Notes: generated by a model from the letters alone, not told the origin. Positions 50,884 through 60,534 are shown, counted from the stretch's first letter. The stretch is DNA of 64,000 nt from Plantibacter sp. Leaf314 (GCF_001423185.1 NZ_LMOB01000001.1:2215889-2279888), one strand, 5' to 3'. Numbers and translations are program-made.

Positions 50884-52093
50884 ACGCGTGTTCGTGTGGA
50901 CCTGGCTACCCGGCTCCGAGGTGCCCATCGTCGCGGGCGCGGTCGAGATCAGGGGCGACACGATGCCCTTCGTCTACGCAGCGACGTATCGGAATCGTCC
51001 CGAGGCGATCAGTCTCTACGCACCGGAACTTCCCTTACGGTCCGGAACGATCGAACCGCGCCCAGGCCTCACGATCGCAGGTGCTCTGCGTGATGGCAGC
51101 CCGGACGCGTGGGGGCGAGCCGTCGTCGACGACCGTCAGGCGCCTGGTGACCGCGAGCTCACCGAGATCGACTACATGTTGGCGTCAGGAAGCAACCGGT
51201 TCGGCGCGATCGACTTCCAGCAGAGTCCGACCGAGTACGTGCCTCGCGAGAGCACGGCGACGTTGGCCGAACTTCAGGAGGCGTCCGCGACGCTCCAGGC
51301 TGGCCGGAAGCTCCCTCCATCACTCGAGGACGTGCTCATCAGGGGCACCAGCATCGGCGGGGCCAGACCGAAGGCGACCATCGTCGACGACGGCGTGGCG
51401 TACATCGCGAAGTTCTCCTCCAGTTCGGACCGCGTCTTCAGCGTCGTCAACGCCGAAGGGACGGCGATGGAACTCGCTCGCCGCGCGGGCATCAGAACCT
51501 CGATGACCGAGGTCATCACGGTGGATTCCAAGGAAGTACTGCTCGTTCGAAGGTTCGACCGTGACGGCCTGAAGCGGAAGCATGTCGTGTCGGCCCTGAC
51601 GATGAGTGCACGCGACGAGTGGTCGGGGACTCGCGCGAACTACCCCGAACTCCTCGACTCACTCCGCAAGCACGGGTCGGCGACCTTCGAACCGGGTCGG
51701 GAACTGTTCGAGCGCATCGCCTTCAACATGGCGATCTCGAATTCCGACGACCATGCGCGGAATCACGCCGCGTTCTGGGACGGCGCTCATCTCACCCTCA
51801 CGCCCGCGTACGATCTGGCTCCGAATGCGCGATCCGGAGACACCGCGACGCAGGCCATGGCCTACGGGCGATCAGGGGAGAAACGCTCGAACTTCGCCGA
51901 GCTCGTGAAGGCGTCGGCGATCTACGGCCTCTCCCCCGAAGATGCGCGCGCGATCATCGACCACATCATCGAGACCATCCGGGATCAGTTCGATGACGCG
52001 GCGGACCTCGCGCGGGTGCCGCTCCGAGACATCGAACTCCTCAAGAAGCACCTCTTCCTCAACCCAGGTGTTCTCCACGACTACGCACCATGA
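50873..52093 (+). CDS. hipA: HipA-type toxin, Ser/Thr kinase
   Basis: A 406-residue type II toxin of the HipA family; family members phosphorylate glutamyl-tRNA synthetase or related targets and induce growth arrest. The N-terminal subdomain is followed by the autophosphorylation loop RGTSIGGARPKA near residue 160, the catalytic Asp in ISNSDDHARNH near 290 and the metal-binding Asp in PAYDLAPN near 312. All key residues appear intact. Base composition of the hipBA pair looks somewhat less GC-rich than its neighbours, a hint of horizontal transfer. Confidence 0.9.
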   Translation: MTSERVFVWTWLPGSEVPIVAGAVEIRGDTMPFVYAATYRNRPEAISLYAPELPLRSGTIEPRPGLTIAGALRDGSPDAWGRAVVDDRQAPGDRELTEIDYMLASGSNRFGAIDFQQSPTEYVPRESTATLAELQEASATLQAGRKLPPSLEDVLIRGTSIGGARPKATIVDDGVAYIAKFSSSSDRVFSVVNAEGTAMELARRAGIRTSMTEVITVDSKEVLLVRRFDRDGLKRKHVVSALTMSARDEWSGTRANYPELLDSLRKHGSATFEPGRELFERIAFNMAISNSDDHARNHAAFWDGAHLTLTPAYDLAPNARSGDTATQAMAYGRSGEKRSNFAELVKASAIYGLSPEDARAIIDHIIETIRDQFDDAADLARVPLRDIELLKKHLFLNPGVLHDYAP

Positions 52094-52119
52094 GTCGGCG
52101 AGCCACCCACCCCGACCGA

Positions 52120-53535
52120 TCAGGCCGGCGGCATGACGAGGGTCGCGAAGGAGTCGGCCGGCAGCGTCGGGGTGATGACGTCGCCGTCGATCACGATCTG
52201 GACGGGCAGCGGCTCGCCGAGGTCGTTCTGCATCACGAGTACGACCCCGCCGTCCGGGTTGCGGAACGCGAGCAGGTTCTCGTGCCCGGTCCAACTCATC
52301 GTCGCGAGACGCTGCGCGCCCGGCTGCAGGAAGTGCCCCAGGTGCCGCATGAGGAAATACTCGTGCGTGTACCGGAACGTGCGCCGCTCGGGATCGACGA
52401 CGACGAGTGAGTTCTGCGCCCACCCCCATCGGCTGACGCCTCCCTCGGTCAGCGCGAGGTTCCAGTAGGTGTACGCCTCCGCTCCGTGCGTGAAGAAGTG
52501 ACGCATGAGCCCCCAGCTGTACCGGGCGAACCGCCAGTCGTTGCGACCATCGCCGCACTCCTGCTCGGTCTGGTACAGCGCCAACTCGGGATGGGCGTGG
52601 TGCACGGCGGCGATCGCCCCCTTGCCGGCCCATTGGAATCCGACCCCCTGCACCCACGGGCCTGCCGCGGGGTCGGCGAGCACGGTCTCGATCTGCGCGT
52701 CGTGCGGTCGCTCCTCGGTGCCGAGGAACACGCGCACCCCCAGCCGGTCCATCTCCGGCCCGAGCACGGCGATGAAGCGGGCGAGTCCCTCGGCCGTCCA
52801 GACGCAGCTCGGGAACACCTGTGCCGAGTTGAACTCGTTCTGGGGCATCACCATCTCCACCCGGATGCCCTCCTCCCCGTAGGCCTCGACGAAGCGGGCG
52901 AAGTAGCGGGCGTAGGCCTCGAGGTATCGGTCCTCGAGGATGAACAGGTCGGTCCCCTCGGCGCCCAGCTGGTCGTCGCGGATGCCGTTGTCGACGTCGG
53001 ACCCGTCCCAGGGGCGCGCGGCGGCGTAGTGACCGTTGGTCTTCATCCACGTGGGCGGGCTCCACGGCGACGCCCAGAGCCGGAGATCGCCGCGGTACCG
53101 CTGTGCCGCCTGGATGAACGGCACGAGCGTCGCCCGGTCGTGGTCGATGCTGAAGTGCTCGAGCCCGAAGTCGCCGTCGACCTCGTCGTAGGAGTACCAG
53201 TCGGTGGAGAAGTCGTTGGCGCCGACGGGCATGCGGCAGAGCGAGAGGTTGAGCCCGGCGCCAGGGGTGAAGAGGTCCGACAGGATGCCTTCGCGGTCCT
53301 CCTCGGACAGCAGCCCGAGCGCCGTCCAGCCGAGCTCGTTGAAGCATCCGCCGATGCCGTCGATCGTCTGCTGGGGCGAGGCGGTGTCGACGATGACGTT
53401 CGGCATGCCCGTCACCCGGCCGAAGGCGAGCGGCGGCTGCTCCTGCCAGGGCGCGTCCTGGGTGGTGACGACCCACGAGACCGCCCGCGCGTCAGTGGCC
53501 GCGGTTCCAGGGTTGGCGGGGCTGCTGCTCGTCAT
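52120..53535 (-). CDS. GH30 family glycoside hydrolase
   Basis: A 471-residue glycoside hydrolase family 30 enzyme (glucosylceramidase / endo-beta-1,6-glucanase group). QTIDGIGGCFNELGW near residue 58, the SPWSPPTWMKTN segment near 175, the acid/base Glu in MPQNEFNSAQ near 245 and the nucleophile Glu in LYQTEQECGDG near 335 are visible; a short beta-domain ends the protein. No signal peptide, so it would act on imported glycosides. The ATG at 53535 has AAAGG about 7 bases upstream. It converges with hipA and diverges from a NUDIX gene. Confidence 0.88.
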   Translation of the reverse strand: MTSSSPANPGTAATDARAVSWVVTTQDAPWQEQPPLAFGRVTGMPNVIVDTASPQQTIDGIGGCFNELGWTALGLLSEEDREGILSDLFTPGAGLNLSLCRMPVGANDFSTDWYSYDEVDGDFGLEHFSIDHDRATLVPFIQAAQRYRGDLRLWASPWSPPTWMKTNGHYAAARPWDGSDVDNGIRDDQLGAEGTDLFILEDRYLEAYARYFARFVEAYGEEGIRVEMVMPQNEFNSAQVFPSCVWTAEGLARFIAVLGPEMDRLGVRVFLGTEERPHDAQIETVLADPAAGPWVQGVGFQWAGKGAIAAVHHAHPELALYQTEQECGDGRNDWRFARYSWGLMRHFFTHGAEAYTYWNLALTEGGVSRWGWAQNSLVVVDPERRTFRYTHEYFLMRHLGHFLQPGAQRLATMSWTGHENLLAFRNPDGGVVLVMQNDLGEPLPVQIVIDGDVITPTLPADSFATLVMPPA

Positions 53536-53691
53536 CGAGTGCCTTTCGACGGGGGTCCTCCGTGGACCACGACCGGTGCTCCCACCAGTATGTTGCAGAA
53601 CCCGCGAAAACCGAAGAGTGTTCATCATTGGCTTGCCGTAGGCGCAGCACACTCGGGCCGAGCGCCCGTGGAACGGCTCGCGGAACCGCCC

Positions 53692-53697
53692 TAGGCT
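53692..53697 (+). promoter_or_regulatory. -10 box of leaderless NUDIX gene
   Basis: TAGGCT, 6 bases before the ATG at 53704, without a ribosome binding site. Confidence 0.5.
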
Positions 53698-53703
53698 CGG
53701 ATC

Positions 53704-54405
53704 ATGCCCGACTCCTCCGCGCCCCGCCCGCCGCAACCCGGAGCCGAGCTCCCCGACGCCCGCGGGCGCACCGGCCTGCACCGCACCGGCCTCGACCTCA
53801 CCGGCAACCCGCGGGTCCAGGTGACCGATGTCGAGCTGCTCGCCACCGCCTGGCACGTGCTCCGCCGGACCACCCTCCGGGTGCAGGACCGCTCAGGCGC
53901 CTGGTCCGTCCAACAGCGGGAGACCTATGACCGCGGCAACGGCGCCACCATCCTGCTCTACCACGGCGACTCACGGAAGGTCCTCCTCACCAGGCAGTTC
54001 CGGTACCCGGCGTACGTCAACGGCCACCCGACCGGCGAACTCATCGAGACCGCAGCCGGCCTCCTCGACGACGACGACCCCGAGACCGCCGTCGCCCGCG
54101 AGGCACTGGAGGAGACCGGGTTCGCCGTCGAGGCCGTCGAGCACGTGTTCGACGCCTTCATGAGCCCGGGCTCCGTCACCGAACGACTCCACTTCTACGC
54201 CGCGGAGTACGACCCGGCCGCCCGCTCAGGTGACTGGGGTGGGCTCGCGGAGGAGGGAGAGGAGATCGAACTCCTCGAACTCGACATCGACGATGCCGTC
54301 GCGCGGATCGGGGTCGACATCATCGACGCCAAGACGATCATGCTGCTCCAGTGGGCGAGGCTGACCGGGCCCTTCGCCGGGCCGGCCCCGCGCGTCGAAG
54401 ACTGA
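53704..54405 (+). CDS. NUDIX hydrolase, NudK (GDP-mannose pyrophosphatase)-like
   Basis: A 233-residue NUDIX enzyme with an N-terminal extension. The domain begins near residue 50 (LRRTTLRVQDRSG), has VLLTRQFRYPAYVNG near 100, and the NUDIX box runs from GLLDDDDPETAVAREALEET near 117-139. FMSPGSVTERLHFY near 155 is characteristic of ADP-ribose/GDP-mannose pyrophosphatases of the NudK/NudF class. The first 40 residues (Pro-rich, ending NPRVQVTDVELL) are atypical. Confidence 0.82.
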   Translation: MPDSSAPRPPQPGAELPDARGRTGLHRTGLDLTGNPRVQVTDVELLATAWHVLRRTTLRVQDRSGAWSVQQRETYDRGNGATILLYHGDSRKVLLTRQFRYPAYVNGHPTGELIETAAGLLDDDDPETAVAREALEETGFAVEAVEHVFDAFMSPGSVTERLHFYAAEYDPAARSGDWGGLAEEGEEIELLELDIDDAVARIGVDIIDAKTIMLLQWARLTGPFAGPAPRVED

Positions 54406-54438
54406 ACGGCGGCACCCGACCTCAGGGGCCGCGAGCCG

Positions 54439-55767
54439 TCAGGCCGAGCGGATGATGTCCGTGAGCACCGCGCAGCCGAAGTCCAGCGCGTCGAGCGGCA
54501 CGCGCTCGTCGACCCCGTGGAACATCCCGGGGAAGTCGAAGTCCGCGGGCAGCCGGAGTGGGATGAACCCGTATCCGATGATGCCGAGGCGACTGAGCGC
54601 CTTCGCGTCGGTGCCGCCGGGGATGAGGTGCGGGAGCACGGTCGCGCCGGGGTCGTGGCGTTCGATGGCGGCCTCGATGACGGACACGAGCTCCCCGTCG
54701 TTTGGCGACTCCATCGCGATGAGTTCCAACTCGACCTCGATCTCGACCTCGGCCCCGGCGGCCTCCCGGAGACGCGCGAGGACCTCGTCGCGTTGCCCGG
54801 GCAGGAACCGTGCGTCGACCGTCGCCGTCGCGGACTCGGGGATCACGTTCTCCTTGTAGCCGCCGGAGATCATCGTGACGTTCGCCACGTTCTGCAGGCC
54901 GGCCCGGAGCCGGGAAGCGCTGGGGCCGACGAGCGCGGCGAGGTCGAACGGCGACAGCTCTGGGGCGGCACCGGTCAGTTCTCGGAGTCGCTGGAACAGG
55001 TGCGACGTCGTCTCGGTGAAGGACACCGGCCAGTCGAGCGCACCGATGCGTCCGACCGCGGCGGCGAGCTTCACGATCGCGGAGTCGCGGCTCGCGAGGG
55101 ACGCGTGACCGGCAGCGCCGTGCGCCGTCAACCGCAGCCACAACACGCCCTTCTCGCCGGTGTTCAGGAGGTAGGCGCGACTGTCGGCCCGTGCTCCGAG
55201 CGCGACGCTGTACCCGCCGCCTTCGCTGATCGCGTGACCGACCCCCGCGAACTGCTCGGGGTGCTGCTCGACCATCCACTGCGAGCCGAGCACGCATCCG
55301 GCCTCCTCGTCGGCGAAGAACGCGAGGACGACGTCCCGTTCGGGTTGTTCGCCGGCGGTGACCATGCGTCGCACCGCGGCGACGATCATCGCCACCATGT
55401 TTTTCATGTCGACGGCGCCTCGGCCCCAGAGCATGCCGTCGGCGATCTCGCCGCCGAACGGGTCGACGGTCCACGCCGCAGCGTCAACGGGCACGACGTC
55501 GAGGTGTCCGTGGAGCAGCAGGCCGGGGAGGCTGCGGTCCCGGCCGGGCCAGCGGGCGATGAGGTTGGTCCGGCCCGGTTCCGCCTCGAAGCGTTCGCAG
55601 ACGATCCCGACCTCACCGAGCAGGCGTTCGACGAGGTCGGCGGCGCGGGACTCGCCGACCGCGCGCCCGCCACCGTAGTTGGAGGTGTCGATCCTGATGA
55701 GGTCGCGGGTGATCGACACGACCTCCGACAGGGCGGCAGGGTCGGCGACGCGCACGTCCGGGCTCAT
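54439..55767 (-). CDS. M20 family metallopeptidase
   Basis: A 442-residue zinc-dependent amidohydrolase/peptidase of the M20 family (ArgE/DapE/CPG2). Metal ligands are in LLHGHLDVVP (His, Asp; near residue 85), GRGAVDMKNM (bridging Asp; near 117), FADEEAGC (catalytic and ligand Glu; near 152) and MFHGVDERV (His; near 415). The dimerisation domain lies between. The ATG overlaps the stop of the nitrilase-type gene by four bases, so the two are coupled. Combined with that amidase and a transporter, it may belong to use of N-acylated amino acids or peptides. Confidence 0.9.
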   Translation of the reverse strand: MSPDVRVADPAALSEVVSITRDLIRIDTSNYGGGRAVGESRAADLVERLLGEVGIVCERFEAEPGRTNLIARWPGRDRSLPGLLLHGHLDVVPVDAAAWTVDPFGGEIADGMLWGRGAVDMKNMVAMIVAAVRRMVTAGEQPERDVVLAFFADEEAGCVLGSQWMVEQHPEQFAGVGHAISEGGGYSVALGARADSRAYLLNTGEKGVLWLRLTAHGAAGHASLASRDSAIVKLAAAVGRIGALDWPVSFTETTSHLFQRLRELTGAAPELSPFDLAALVGPSASRLRAGLQNVANVTMISGGYKENVIPESATATVDARFLPGQRDEVLARLREAAGAEVEIEVELELIAMESPNDGELVSVIEAAIERHDPGATVLPHLIPGGTDAKALSRLGIIGYGFIPLRLPADFDFPGMFHGVDERVPLDALDFGCAVLTDIIRSA

Positions 55768-56564
55768 TCCGCGGTCCGCGGGACCACGGTGAACCGGCGG
55801 TTGGCGAGCGAGGGCACTCGCGCCCGGACGTCGTCGAGTCTGGCCGGGTCGAGCTCGGCGAAGATCACGCCGGGTGCCTCGCCGGCTGACGCGATGACGA
55901 CGCCCGCAGGATCGACGACGATCGAGTTGCCCGTCGCGAGCGGCCCCGTCTGGTTGGCGCTGACGACGTAGGCGGTGTTCTCGATCGCCCGGGCACGGAT
56001 GAGCGTGGTCCACGTGTCCTCCTTGCCCGGGCCGACGATCCACATGGCGGGCAGGAGGATGACGTCGGCCCCCGCGTCGACCAGACGTCTGGCGCTCTCG
56101 GGGAAGCGGAGGTCGTAGCAGGTGAAGGCGCCGAAGCGGAGGCCGCCCAGCTCGAGGACGAAGGGCTCGGTGATCTCGCCGGCGGCGATGCCGTCGCTCT
56201 CGGCGTACCCGAAGGCGTCGTAGAGGTGCACCTTGCGGTACGTCGCGACGATCTCGCCCTCGGCGTCGATGGCGACGAGCGTGTTGTAGGGCAGGCCGTC
56301 CGGGTTCGCCTCGATGGTGCCGACGACGGTCGGGAGCGAGCGCGCGGCGGCTGCCGCGGCGACGCCCGTGATGAACGGCCCGTCGAGGGGTTGGGCGATC
56401 GCGGCGAGCGCGCTCGGCGGCTCGGAGGTCGCGTACCCGCTCATCTCCGGGAGCACGAGCAGCTCGGCTCCACCGGCGGCGGCTTCGCCGAGGAGTGCGA
56501 CCACGCTGACGAGGTTCTCGTCGGTGTCCGTTCCGGCGGAGAACTGCCCGGATGCGATGCGCAT
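55764..56564 (-). CDS. carbon-nitrogen hydrolase (nitrilase superfamily)
   Basis: A 266-residue nitrilase-superfamily amidase. The catalytic triad is visible as Glu in LLVLPEMSGY (near 41), Lys in ATYRKVHLYDAFGY (near 113) and Cys in FTCYDLRFPE (near 149). The family group resembles omega-amidase/deaminated glutathione amidase-type enzymes. The ATG at 56564 has GAGG 8 bases upstream; upstream open frame is discounted. It is coupled to the M20 gene downstream and follows a DMT transporter gene on the same strand. Confidence 0.88.
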   Translation of the reverse strand: MRIASGQFSAGTDTDENLVSVVALLGEAAAGGAELLVLPEMSGYATSEPPSALAAIAQPLDGPFITGVAAAAAARSLPTVVGTIEANPDGLPYNTLVAIDAEGEIVATYRKVHLYDAFGYAESDGIAAGEITEPFVLELGGLRFGAFTCYDLRFPESARRLVDAGADVILLPAMWIVGPGKEDTWTTLIRARAIENTAYVVSANQTGPLATGNSIVVDPAGVVIASAGEAPGVIFAELDPARLDDVRARVPSLANRRFTVVPRTAE

Positions 56565-56622
56565 GTGAATCCTCGTTCCGTGGTGGGGACGCCGACCGGC
56601 GGGGTGGGGCCGTCCAGCCACC

Positions 56623-57588
56623 CTATGCCGAGATCGGTGCGGGACGCCGCCTGAACCGGAGCCTGCCCTGGCTCACGAGGATGCCGAGGACGACGATCAC
56701 GCCACCGACGGGTTCGTTCCAGTGGAGGACCTCCCCGAGCACGAGGATGCCGAGCACGACGCCGACGAGCGGCGTGAGGTAGGTGACGGTCGACGCCGCG
56801 GTCGCGCCCCAGGAGTCGACGATCATCGTCATCCAGATGTACGCGACACCGGTGCCGAGGGCGCCCAGCGCGACCATGCTGGCGACGACCGGGAGGTCGA
56901 GCGACACGGGCTGCATCGCGATGAACGGCGAGAGGACGAGCATGATGACGGCGGCGAGCGAGATCTCCATCGCCGAGATGACGACGGCGTCGTAGCTGTG
57001 GGTGCCGAGGACGAACTTGCGCAGGTAGACGAAGGCGGTGCCGTAGCAGAGGGTCGCCCCGAGGCAGGCGAGCTGCGCGGGCACGGACTCCAGGATCGCC
57101 GGGTCGCCGAGCACCCGCCAGGGGCCGACGACCATGGCGACGCCGAGCGCTCCGACGAAGATCCCGAACACCTGCAAGCCGTTCAGCCGCTCCTTCGGGA
57201 GGAACAGTGCGCCGACGGCGAGCGTCATGATGGGCGTCGTCGCGTTGAGGATGCTCGAGAGCCCCGACGGCAGGAACTGCCCGGCCCAGGAGAACAGGAG
57301 GAAGGGGGCGACGCAGAGGAACACCGAGACGACCGCGAGGTGCGCCCACAGTCGTCGCTCGCGCGGCCAGCGCCGACGGGTGACGGTCATGATGATGCAG
57401 AGCGTGATGGCGCCGAGCAGCACCCGCGACAACGCGACCTGCGAGGGCGAGAGGCCGGTCAGCCCCGTCTTCATGAAGAGGAAGCTGGACCCCCAGATGA
57501 GCGCGGCGCCGAGGTAGGCGAACAGCACCCTCCGGGATCCCGGTGCGACGAGCGCGGTGACGCGGGTGGTCGGTGCTGCGGCGCTCAT
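56623..57588 (-). CDS. EamA family (drug/metabolite) transporter
   Basis: A 321-residue inner-membrane transporter with ten predicted helices in two EamA repeats (about 15-150 and 165-310). LIWGSSFLFMKTGLTGLSPSQVALSRVLLG near the N-terminus and LTPLVGVVLGILVLGEVLHW near residue 270 are typical of the DMT superfamily. GAGGGAG precedes the ATG. It probably exports amino acids or related metabolites. It lies 58 bases upstream of the amidase gene and may share its transcript. Confidence 0.88.
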   Translation of the reverse strand: MSAAAPTTRVTALVAPGSRRVLFAYLGAALIWGSSFLFMKTGLTGLSPSQVALSRVLLGAITLCIIMTVTRRRWPRERRLWAHLAVVSVFLCVAPFLLFSWAGQFLPSGLSSILNATTPIMTLAVGALFLPKERLNGLQVFGIFVGALGVAMVVGPWRVLGDPAILESVPAQLACLGATLCYGTAFVYLRKFVLGTHSYDAVVISAMEISLAAVIMLVLSPFIAMQPVSLDLPVVASMVALGALGTGVAYIWMTMIVDSWGATAASTVTYLTPLVGVVLGILVLGEVLHWNEPVGGVIVVLGILVSQGRLRFRRRPAPISA

Positions 57589-57646
57589 CGTGCTCCCTCG
57601 GGTCGGACGCCCCAGCTTGGCACGAGCCGCCGACGCCCTGTGGCGC

Positions 57647-57652
57647 TAGCGT
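57647..57652 (+). promoter_or_regulatory. -10 box of leaderless phosphotransferase gene
   Basis: TAGCGT, 6 bases before the ATG at 57659, with no ribosome site. Confidence 0.5.
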
Positions 57653-57658
57653 GGGCGG

Positions 57659-58723
57659 ATGAGCCGTTCCCCCTCCCCCAGTTCCACCCTGGTCGCCCTC
57701 GCAGAGCACTGGGCGGCCGAGCGGCCGGCCATGCAGCCGGGCAGCCCCACCATCACGATGCTCGGGGAGGGCACCGCGAACGAGGTGGCCGCCGTGGAAC
57801 TCGACGGCGGCGAGCGCGCCATCGTGAAGCTCTCGCCAGCGGCGGCCGAGGGCCTCACCTACGAGCGGAAGCTCATGCACACGGAGGCCCTCGCGCTCCG
57901 CATCCTCGGCCGCGCTGATGTCCCGCAACCGGAGATCGTCCTCGCAACCGACCTCGACGGCCGCGACGCCCTCATCATGACCGAGCTCACCGGCCGCCCG
58001 GCGAACAGCACCGAGACCGTCCCACTCGCGCGCGACGTGATGGGACGGACACTCGCCCGCCTCCACGCCGCCGGTCGCACGCCGTTCCACGTGGAACCAG
58101 GCGACGACGAGGACGCCGCGCTCTCCCCCGCCACCGGGCTCGACGACGGGAACCGGTTCGGGTATCCGTTCCGCCCTGAGCTGCAGGCGACCACGGCGGG
58201 CGCGGCGTACCGGGTCCTCCTCGACGCGGTCCTCGCTGATGCCTCGCGCTTCGAGGTGGATCTGCCGGTCGACGCCGCTCGGCTCATCGGGCTCGTCGAC
58301 GAGGCACTCCCGGCGTTCGATGCCGTGACCGAGGCGACCCTCGTGCACTTCGACCTCTGGGACGGCAACCTCCTGATCATGCCCGAGCACGGCGCTGAGG
58401 CCGCCCAGCTCACCGGCGTCATCGACCACGAGCGTGCGCACTGGGCCGACCCGACCGCCGACCTCGTCTCGCTCGCCCTGTTCACCGACGTCCCCGCGAC
58501 GATCGCCGACGACGCCGAGCTGCTCCGCACCTACCGGGAGGAGTCCGGCCACGAACTCCTCCCAGACGAGTCGGCGTGGACCCGCGCCCGCCTCTGGTCG
58601 CTGTACCTCGCGTTGATCATGGTGGTGGAGGGCGTTCCCCGCGGCTACGAGGGCGACTGGTTCGTCGAGCACGACGCGACCATCCGCACCTGGATCACCG
58701 ACATCGCCGCTGCGCTCGCTTGA
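57659..58723 (+). CDS. aminoglycoside-phosphotransferase-family kinase
   Basis: A 354-residue kinase-fold protein of the APH/ChoK family. The nucleotide-binding segment GEGTANEVAAVEL is near residue 38, the catalytic loop VHFDLWDGNLL (HxDxxxxN) near 230, and the metal-binding VIDHERAHWADPTADL near 260. Family members phosphorylate small hydroxyl compounds including some antibiotics and sugars. There is no evidence that this one confers resistance; a metabolic role is equally likely. Confidence 0.82.
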   Translation: MSRSPSPSSTLVALAEHWAAERPAMQPGSPTITMLGEGTANEVAAVELDGGERAIVKLSPAAAEGLTYERKLMHTEALALRILGRADVPQPEIVLATDLDGRDALIMTELTGRPANSTETVPLARDVMGRTLARLHAAGRTPFHVEPGDDEDAALSPATGLDDGNRFGYPFRPELQATTAGAAYRVLLDAVLADASRFEVDLPVDAARLIGLVDEALPAFDAVTEATLVHFDLWDGNLLIMPEHGAEAAQLTGVIDHERAHWADPTADLVSLALFTDVPATIADDAELLRTYREESGHELLPDESAWTRARLWSLYLALIMVVEGVPRGYEGDWFVEHDATIRTWITDIAAALA

Positions 58724-58734
58724 ACCACTCGACC

Positions 58735-58752
58735 GCCGGACGGGCGTCCGGC
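58735..58752 (+). terminator. possible terminator hairpin
   Basis: GCCGGAC-GGGC-GTCCGGC, a perfect 7-bp stem 12 bases after the phosphotransferase stop, without a T tract. TAGACT at 58753-58758 directly after it may be the -10 box of the ABC-F gene. Confidence 0.4.
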
Positions 58753-58842
58753 TAGACTGGTCGGCTCGCCAGGCGGTGGGCGGCTCCGCGCATCGACGCG
58801 GGGTCCGTTCGGGAGCGACCGGCTCCCCGGGGAGTGCACACC

Positions 58843-60531
58843 ATGGGCTACATCGACGTCAGCGATCTCAGCCATACGCTGAGCGACGGACGGACGCTAC
58901 TGGACGAGGTGTCGTTCCGCGTCGGCGAAGGCGCGATCGCCGCGCTCATCGGGGCGAACGGTGCCGGCAAGACGACGCTCCTCCGGATCATCCGCGGCGA
59001 GCTGCAGCCCGATTCCGGCGTCGTGTCCATCGACGGCGGGCTTGGGGTCATGGACCAGTTCGTCGGGCGGGGCGACGACGATCGCACGGTGCGCGACCTC
59101 CTCGTGCAGGTCGCACCGCCGCGGGTCCGGGCGGCGGCCGAGGCGGTGGACCGCGCCGAGCTCGCGCTCATGGAGGACGACGTCGAGGCCACGCAGATGG
59201 CGTACGCCGCGACGCTCGCCGAGTACGCCGACGCCGGCGGCTACGACCAGGAGGTGCTCTGGGACAGCTGCAGCGAGGCCGCGCTCGGCGTCCCGTACGA
59301 CCGCGCGCAGTGGCGGACGCTCGGCACGCTCTCGGGAGGCGAGCAGAAACGGCTCGTCCTCGAGGCGCTGTTCCGCGGTCCGGAACAGGTGCTGCTCCTC
59401 GACGAGCCCGACAACTCCCTCGACGTCCCGACGAAGCGCTGGTTGGAGGGCATGCTCGCCGAGACCCGCAAGACCGTCCTCCTCGTCTCCCACGACCGCG
59501 AACTCCTGGCGCAGGCCGCGACCCGGATCATCACGCTCGAGGTCGGAGCGGCCGGGAGCACGACGTGGACGCACGGCGCGAGCTTCCGCAGCTATCACGA
59601 GGCCCGCGAGGCACGGCTCGACCGGCTGGACGAGCTCCGCCGACGCTGGGACGAGGACCGCGTGAAGCTGCGCGCACTCGTCCTGCGGCTCCGCGAGCAG
59701 GCCAAGTTCAACGACTCGATGGCCTCCCGCTACCGGGCCGCGCAGACCCGACTCGCGAAGTTCGAGGAGGCCGGTCCGCCGGAGGAGCGCCCGAAGGACC
59801 AGCAGGTCACGATGCGACTGCGCGGCGCCCGCACCGGCCGACGTGCGCTCGTGTGCTCCTCGCTCGAACTCACCGGGCTCATGCAGCCCTTCGATGCGGA
59901 GATCTGGTTCGGCGAGCGCATCGGCGTGCTGGGGTCGAACGGTTCGGGCAAGTCCCATTTCCTCCGGCTGCTCGCCGGTGGTGGGACCGATCCGGATCCG
60001 GGCGCGGGTCATCTGGCGGCGGCCGGTGGCACCCTCGAGCCGGTGCTGCACGACGGTGTCGCGAAGCTGGGCGCCCGCGTGCAGCCGGGGTGGTTCGCGC
60101 AGTCGCATCGGCATCCGGAACTCCTCGGCCGGACGCTGCTCGACATCCTGCATCGGGGTGACGAGCACCGGACTGGCCTGCCGCGGGAGGCCGCGAGCCG
60201 GGTGCTCGACCGCTACGGCCTCGCCGCCGCCGCGGAGCAGTCGTTCGAGTCACTCTCCGGTGGCCAGCAGGCACGACTGCAGATCCTGCTCCTCGAGCTG
60301 TCGGGTGCGACGCTGCTCCTCCTCGACGAACCGACCGACAACCTCGACCTCGTCTCGGCGGAGGCGCTCGAGCAGGGGTTGGAAGGGTTCGAGGGCACCG
60401 TGATCGCCGTGACCCACGATCGCTGGTTCGCGAGGGGCTTCGACCGGTTCCTCGTCTTCGGCTCCGACGGTCGCGTCCAGACCTCCGACGAGCCCGTCTG
60501 GGAGGAGACGCGGGTCGACCGCGCCCGGTAG
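58843..60531 (+). CDS. ABC-F family ATPase
   Basis: A 562-residue soluble protein with two ABC domains and a linker (about 245-310), no membrane part: an ABC-F protein of ribosome-associated type. Domain 1 has GANGAGKTTL, LSGGEQKRL and LLLDEPDNSLD; domain 2 has GSNGSGKSHF, LSGGQQARL and LLLDEPTDNLD, so both catalytic glutamates are present. The linker is charged and moderately long. Members rescue or protect ribosomes, some from antibiotics. ATG 58843 is preferred over GTG 58834 because GGGGAG lies 8 bases before it. Confidence 0.9.
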   Translation: MGYIDVSDLSHTLSDGRTLLDEVSFRVGEGAIAALIGANGAGKTTLLRIIRGELQPDSGVVSIDGGLGVMDQFVGRGDDDRTVRDLLVQVAPPRVRAAAEAVDRAELALMEDDVEATQMAYAATLAEYADAGGYDQEVLWDSCSEAALGVPYDRAQWRTLGTLSGGEQKRLVLEALFRGPEQVLLLDEPDNSLDVPTKRWLEGMLAETRKTVLLVSHDRELLAQAATRIITLEVGAAGSTTWTHGASFRSYHEAREARLDRLDELRRRWDEDRVKLRALVLRLREQAKFNDSMASRYRAAQTRLAKFEEAGPPEERPKDQQVTMRLRGARTGRRALVCSSLELTGLMQPFDAEIWFGERIGVLGSNGSGKSHFLRLLAGGGTDPDPGAGHLAAAGGTLEPVLHDGVAKLGARVQPGWFAQSHRHPELLGRTLLDILHRGDEHRTGLPREAASRVLDRYGLAAAAEQSFESLSGGQQARLQILLLELSGATLLLLDEPTDNLDLVSAEALEQGLEGFEGTVIAVTHDRWFARGFDRFLVFGSDGRVQTSDEPVWEETRVDRAR

Positions 60532-60534
60532 ACA

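Noticed and set aside
57659..58723. Antibiotic resistance kinase
   Set aside because: The APH fold is shared by many metabolic kinases and nothing specific to aminoglycoside or macrolide enzymes was seen.
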